Assembly: GCA_001914785.1 (NCBI GenBank) | Contig: MNDE01000116.1 | Coordinates: 1-53,819, forward strand | Reading direction: 5' to 3' | DNA from: Acidobacteria bacterium 13_2_20CM_57_17 | GTDB lineage: Bacteria; Acidobacteriota; Terriglobia; Acidiferrales; UBA7541 | DNA: 53,819 bases | In this document: positions 51,335 through 53,819 of the stretch, piece after piece | Position numbering within the stretch: position 1 is the stretch's first letter | Layout of the letters: each line of letters starts with the position of its first letter | The notes under the pieces: model-generated | What the model was told of the DNA's origin: nothing | The model's input: the letters and a program-made list of their open reading frames with translations, nothing else | The model's database searches: none | Program-made: the position numbers and the translations under genes

Positions 51335-52396
51335 CTATCCAATTAACAGGCCTCCAGCAACCGCGGTGGTCCATACGGCCCCCGCCACCAGCGCCGCAAC
51401 CTTCCAATGGCTATAGCGCGCGATTACCAGCAATGAGGCCAGATTGATGGCTGGACCGGCGATCAGCACGGCGAGGGCAGTTCCGGCGGAAGCGCCGGCG
51501 GCCAACAGCGACAGGGCCAGAGGTATCTCGAAAAATGAGGGCATGGTGAGCAGCAGCGCCCCCGTTGCCACCACCATCAGGATCAGCACCTTCGATCCCC
51601 CTGAAGCAAGTGTCTGGATGGGGATGCGATTGGCAATGACCATGGAAACCCAAATGCCCAACAAGATCCAGGGCACCGTCCGCACAGAGATGTACGCGAG
51701 CGAGCGGAAGTATGCCCGGATGAGGTCACCCAGGCCGTCTCCCGTTTCTGCGAACTCGTCGATGCCTGCCGTGCGCACCTGCACGGGTCCAGCAACTCGC
51801 GCCACCAGCGCCGAAACCATGACCACCAGAACGATGGCCATAACCAATCGCATCCCGGCAATGGACAGAGGGAATAGCAGGAATGAGAAGGTGAGGGCGG
51901 CAGGGTTCAAAGCAGGAGCAGCCAGGGTGAATGCTAACGACGGCCCCAAACGGCGGCTCCGACGATACACCGCGGGAAACATCGGAGCCACACAACAAGA
52001 GCACAACATTAAGGGAGCGCCAGCCGCTGCTGCAGCAAGTTGTGGTTTGACCAGGCCTTGCCCGAACAGCGTGGCCAAATGTCGAGGAGAAACTGTCGCA
52101 TGGACCGCCGCGCTGATGAGAACCCCGAACACCAGCGCCGGCCAGACTATATTCAGGTAAGCAAGCGTCTGGGCACCGCTCGCGATGAACTCCGAGCCGG
52201 CAGGACGATGCAAAGAGTCTGTCGGTATCTGCAGTGAGCCCGTCGCGCGCAATTCATTGATGCGCTTCAATCCGCCATGCGCCTTGTAACCGATCAACCC
52301 GGCCGGCAGCCCGGCGAGCAGGAGAATCGAAACAAGCACGCGAGGACTGAACCTGCGTGAACCACCACTGGTAATGAAGGTAGCATTTTCGGCCAT
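51335..52396 (-). CDS. ArsP-like (UPF0718/permease family) inner-membrane transporter linked to senAB
   Basis: 353 residues with about eight to nine transmembrane helices. AGGAATCTCC precedes the ATG at 52396. The family hallmark is GAPLMLCSCCVAPMFPAVYR with Cys132, Cys134 and Cys135, followed by LGPSLAFTLAAPALNPAALT; a second half-repeat has LTMPSFFEIPLALSLL and VLIAGPAINLASLL. The characterised ArsP members export trivalent organoarsenicals by thiol chemistry. The stop lies 36 nt (or 12 nt, if SenA starts at the TTG) ahead of the senA start, so this gene is probably the first of a permease-senA-senB operon and may move a selenium compound; that is inference. Confidence 0.82.
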   Translation of the reverse strand: MAENATFITSGGSRRFSPRVLVSILLLAGLPAGLIGYKAHGGLKRINELRATGSLQIPTDSLHRPAGSEFIASGAQTLAYLNIVWPALVFGVLISAAVHATVSPRHLATLFGQGLVKPQLAAAAAGAPLMLCSCCVAPMFPAVYRRSRRLGPSLAFTLAAPALNPAALTFSFLLFPLSIAGMRLVMAIVLVVMVSALVARVAGPVQVRTAGIDEFAETGDGLGDLIRAYFRSLAYISVRTVPWILLGIWVSMVIANRIPIQTLASGGSKVLILMVVATGALLLTMPSFFEIPLALSLLAAGASAGTALAVLIAGPAINLASLLVIARYSHWKVAALVAGAVWTTAVAGGLLIG

Positions 52397-52468
52397 GGAG
52401 ATTCCTCATGCTGCGGGAATTGAGAAGGATACGAATGTTACGGCTAGAAAACAAGCGATGAAGTATTG

Positions 52469-53206
52469 CTAACCAAGTATGAAGGACAATCTTTTACGCG
52501 CGACCTCTTGCTGGAGGATTCGGAGTTTGCAAGCCGGTTTGGAGCGTGGCTCAAAAAGCAGGTTGGTCGTTCCATCCAAGAGATCGGCGAGACGATCATC
52601 GGAGACATTTAAAGTGTCATTCCTTAACCTGACTGGAGTCCCTCCTGAAAGCTCTTCCACAATGCTTGCACCGTCATAGAGGTAATTCGTTGTCGATCCT
52701 GTGGTTTTCGTGACCCGACGGCCGAACGGATCGTATTGAAATGCAGCGCTCCCACCGCCACTGATTGCCGCCAATTGATTCCGGGCATTCCAGGTGTATA
52801 TGTTTGTGCCATCGCTCGCTAAATTCCCGTTCGCATCGTAGGTAAGATTCGAGGATCCGAACTGAGTAAGCTGGTTGTCCGAATTGTAGGACGCGGACGA
52901 AAGGGCTTGCGGAACTCCTGCCCGCGCGAAACTACCCCCCCGCACTCGTGCGCTGGCCTCCCGGGTCATACGTGTACGTAAGATTGCCGAGCGTGCTCGA
53001 TCCCAGCGTGTAGTTGATCCCCGTAAGCTGCGACGCCCGATCGTAGCTGTAGCGCATCGTGACGCCGTTCGGCAGCGTGACCGTCGTGCGCCGACCATCG
53101 GTGTCGTAAGCGAAGGCCACGATCGAGGACCCCTGAGCGACCTGCGCCAGGCGATTGGCGTTGTCGTAGCTAACCCCAATGGAATGAAAACATGCCATTC
53201 GTGCAC
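52469..53206 (-). pseudogene. RHS-repeat protein remnant with a G-tract frameshift
   Basis: YD-repeat coding sequence with both ends missing. The upstream frame (52932-53206 and beyond) reads SIGVSYDNANRLAQVA, FAYDTDGRRTTVTLPNG, MRYSYDRASQLTGINY and LTYTYDPGGQRTSAGG, then hits TAG. The other frame resumes directly with SFARAGVPQALSSASYN, LTYDANGNLASDGTNIYTWN and FQYDPFGRRVTKTTG, and ends around SGGTPVRLRN. The frame change coincides with seven G at 52935-52941; one G fewer restores a single frame. RHS cores are normally more than 1000 residues, so most of the gene is gone. Confidence 0.8.
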
Positions 53207-53278
53207 AGCCCATACCGATATCAGGCTGGTTCGACCGGGCTATCGTTCTTTCATCGGAAAAACCTGGGTGTTGCAAGT

Positions 53279-53819
53279 CTAGGATCCCATTTGTAGCGAC
53301 AAAAGCTCCGGCCATAACGCTAGAAGCGTGTACCTTATGACCAGTCCGGCACACAGGGCAACTAAGACGCTGCATAAGGAGCCCACCAGGAAGTACTCCG
53401 CAAATTCTCGCTCCTGGAGTTCCTCTGACCGAATTAGGCCCTTTGCTGCGATGAGAAAGCCCAACGCTGCATAGCTCCCCGCAACCACGACCACGGTTAG
53501 AACCAAGCGCTCCAAATTTCCAATCAGGCGGCCGCGGTTCATCTCCACTAGATCAAGTCTCTTCGTTCCGGTATCGCAATCTGCTTCCGTGCCGCGCAAT
53601 GTAAGTTGCGGAAGAGTTTCGGTTTTGCGGAGACATCCGCGGACGATGTATGTTCCGCCTCGAATGACGAATAGCAAGACACCGCTCACAATGGAAATTG
53701 CCGATATTTGTTCGCGAGAGATGGGCAACGAAAGATGGGCGTGCATGTGTAGATCGAAGTGTCTTATGAAGGCAAAGCCAAAGAGTAGATTTAGAACCAC
53801 TACTACTATCTCTAGTTCG
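53279..53819 (-). CDS. Integral membrane protein, N-terminus cut by window edge
   Basis: The minus-strand frame is open from the right edge and ends at 53279, about 180 visible residues. Four hydrophobic helices are visible: VVVVLNLLFGFAFI, ISAISIVSGVLLFVIRGG, LVLTVVVVAGSYAALGFLIAA and YFLVGSLCSVLVALCAGLVI. The stretch RGRLIGNLERLVLTVVVVAG, then GFLIAAKGLIRSEELQEREF, resembles a conserved element in uncharacterised bacterial membrane proteins; I assign no function. A GTG at 53800 could start it, but hydrophobic residues continue upstream of it, so the start probably lies outside the window. Confidence 0.68.
   Translation of the reverse strand, partial: ELEIVVVVLNLLFGFAFIRHFDLHMHAHLSLPISREQISAISIVSGVLLFVIRGGTYIVRGCLRKTETLPQLTLRGTEADCDTGTKRLDLVEMNRGRLIGNLERLVLTVVVVAGSYAALGFLIAAKGLIRSEELQEREFAEYFLVGSLCSVLVALCAGLVIRYTLLALWPELLSLQMGS

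Overview
The window looks like a chromosomal segment of an Acidobacteriota bacterium (Terriglobia/Bryobacterales type). The support is indirect: two very large Oar-like TonB-dependent receptors with an N-terminal carboxypeptidase-regulatory domain, CRTAC1-type FG-GAP/ASPIC-UnbV secreted proteins next to TPR proteins, a membrane-anchored winged-helix protein facing a receptor gene, and interspersed repeats of the TCATCCTGAG and ATTTCGAGCGAAGCGAGAAAT kinds. Base composition is moderately GC-rich, with lower-GC patches around 28.6-30.8 kb and 48.4-48.9 kb. No rRNA gene, intact tRNA gene or CRISPR array is present.

Layout. 1-5.3 kb (minus strand): glutamate dehydrogenase, then a close-packed run of class II aldolase, ankyrin protein, PEBP protein, ruvA and ruvB (ruvB runs off the left edge). 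5.7-8.6 kb (minus): a TonB-family protein with a PilZ-like N-terminus and a small AhpD-like protein. 9.1-12.4 kb: receptor 1 with a promoter candidate and a strong terminator. 12.4-12.9 kb: a gene-free stretch with an interspersed repeat element. 12.9-16.1 kb: YvcK, a TPR protein, an MglA-type GTPase and a STAS protein. 16.3-20.9 kb: a nitrogen-sensing operon amtB-glnB-glnD. 20.9-28.3 kb: glycan genes (GH13 amylase/glucosidase, GDE-type glucosidase, disrupted CRTAC1 protein, GH130 protein). 28.6-30.2 kb: an unrecognised three-gene cassette headed by a TIGR04255 protein. 30.2-30.8 kb: a gene-free stretch with an orphan promoter candidate and a second copy of the repeat element. 30.8-34.5 kb: a divergent CRTAC1/TPR pair. 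34.6-41.1 kb: membrane winged-helix regulator, receptor 2, TPR protein. 41.2-43.0 kb: trehalase.

43.2-48.9 kb is a mobile region. Two 137-bp direct repeats, each holding the last codons of an integrase-like gene plus the 3' half of a tRNA-Ala(TGC), bracket a single giant Ig/beta-propeller lipoprotein gene. A decayed tRNA-Lys fragment and a brnT-brnA toxin-antitoxin pair adjoin the second repeat. 49.0-52.4 kb (minus) holds an apparent operon of an ArsP-like permease, SenA (selenoneine synthase) and SenB (selenosugar synthase), with no senC in view. The right end carries an RHS-repeat remnant with a G7-tract frameshift and a membrane protein cut by the edge.

Functional themes are nitrogen assimilation (GDH, AmtB, PII, GlnD), alpha-glucan and trehalose turnover with surface uptake, and a probable selenoneine operon linked to a transporter; the last is the most interesting item biologically. 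The interspersed repeat at 12.46-12.64 and 30.58-30.75 kb and the att scars are the most interesting non-coding structures.
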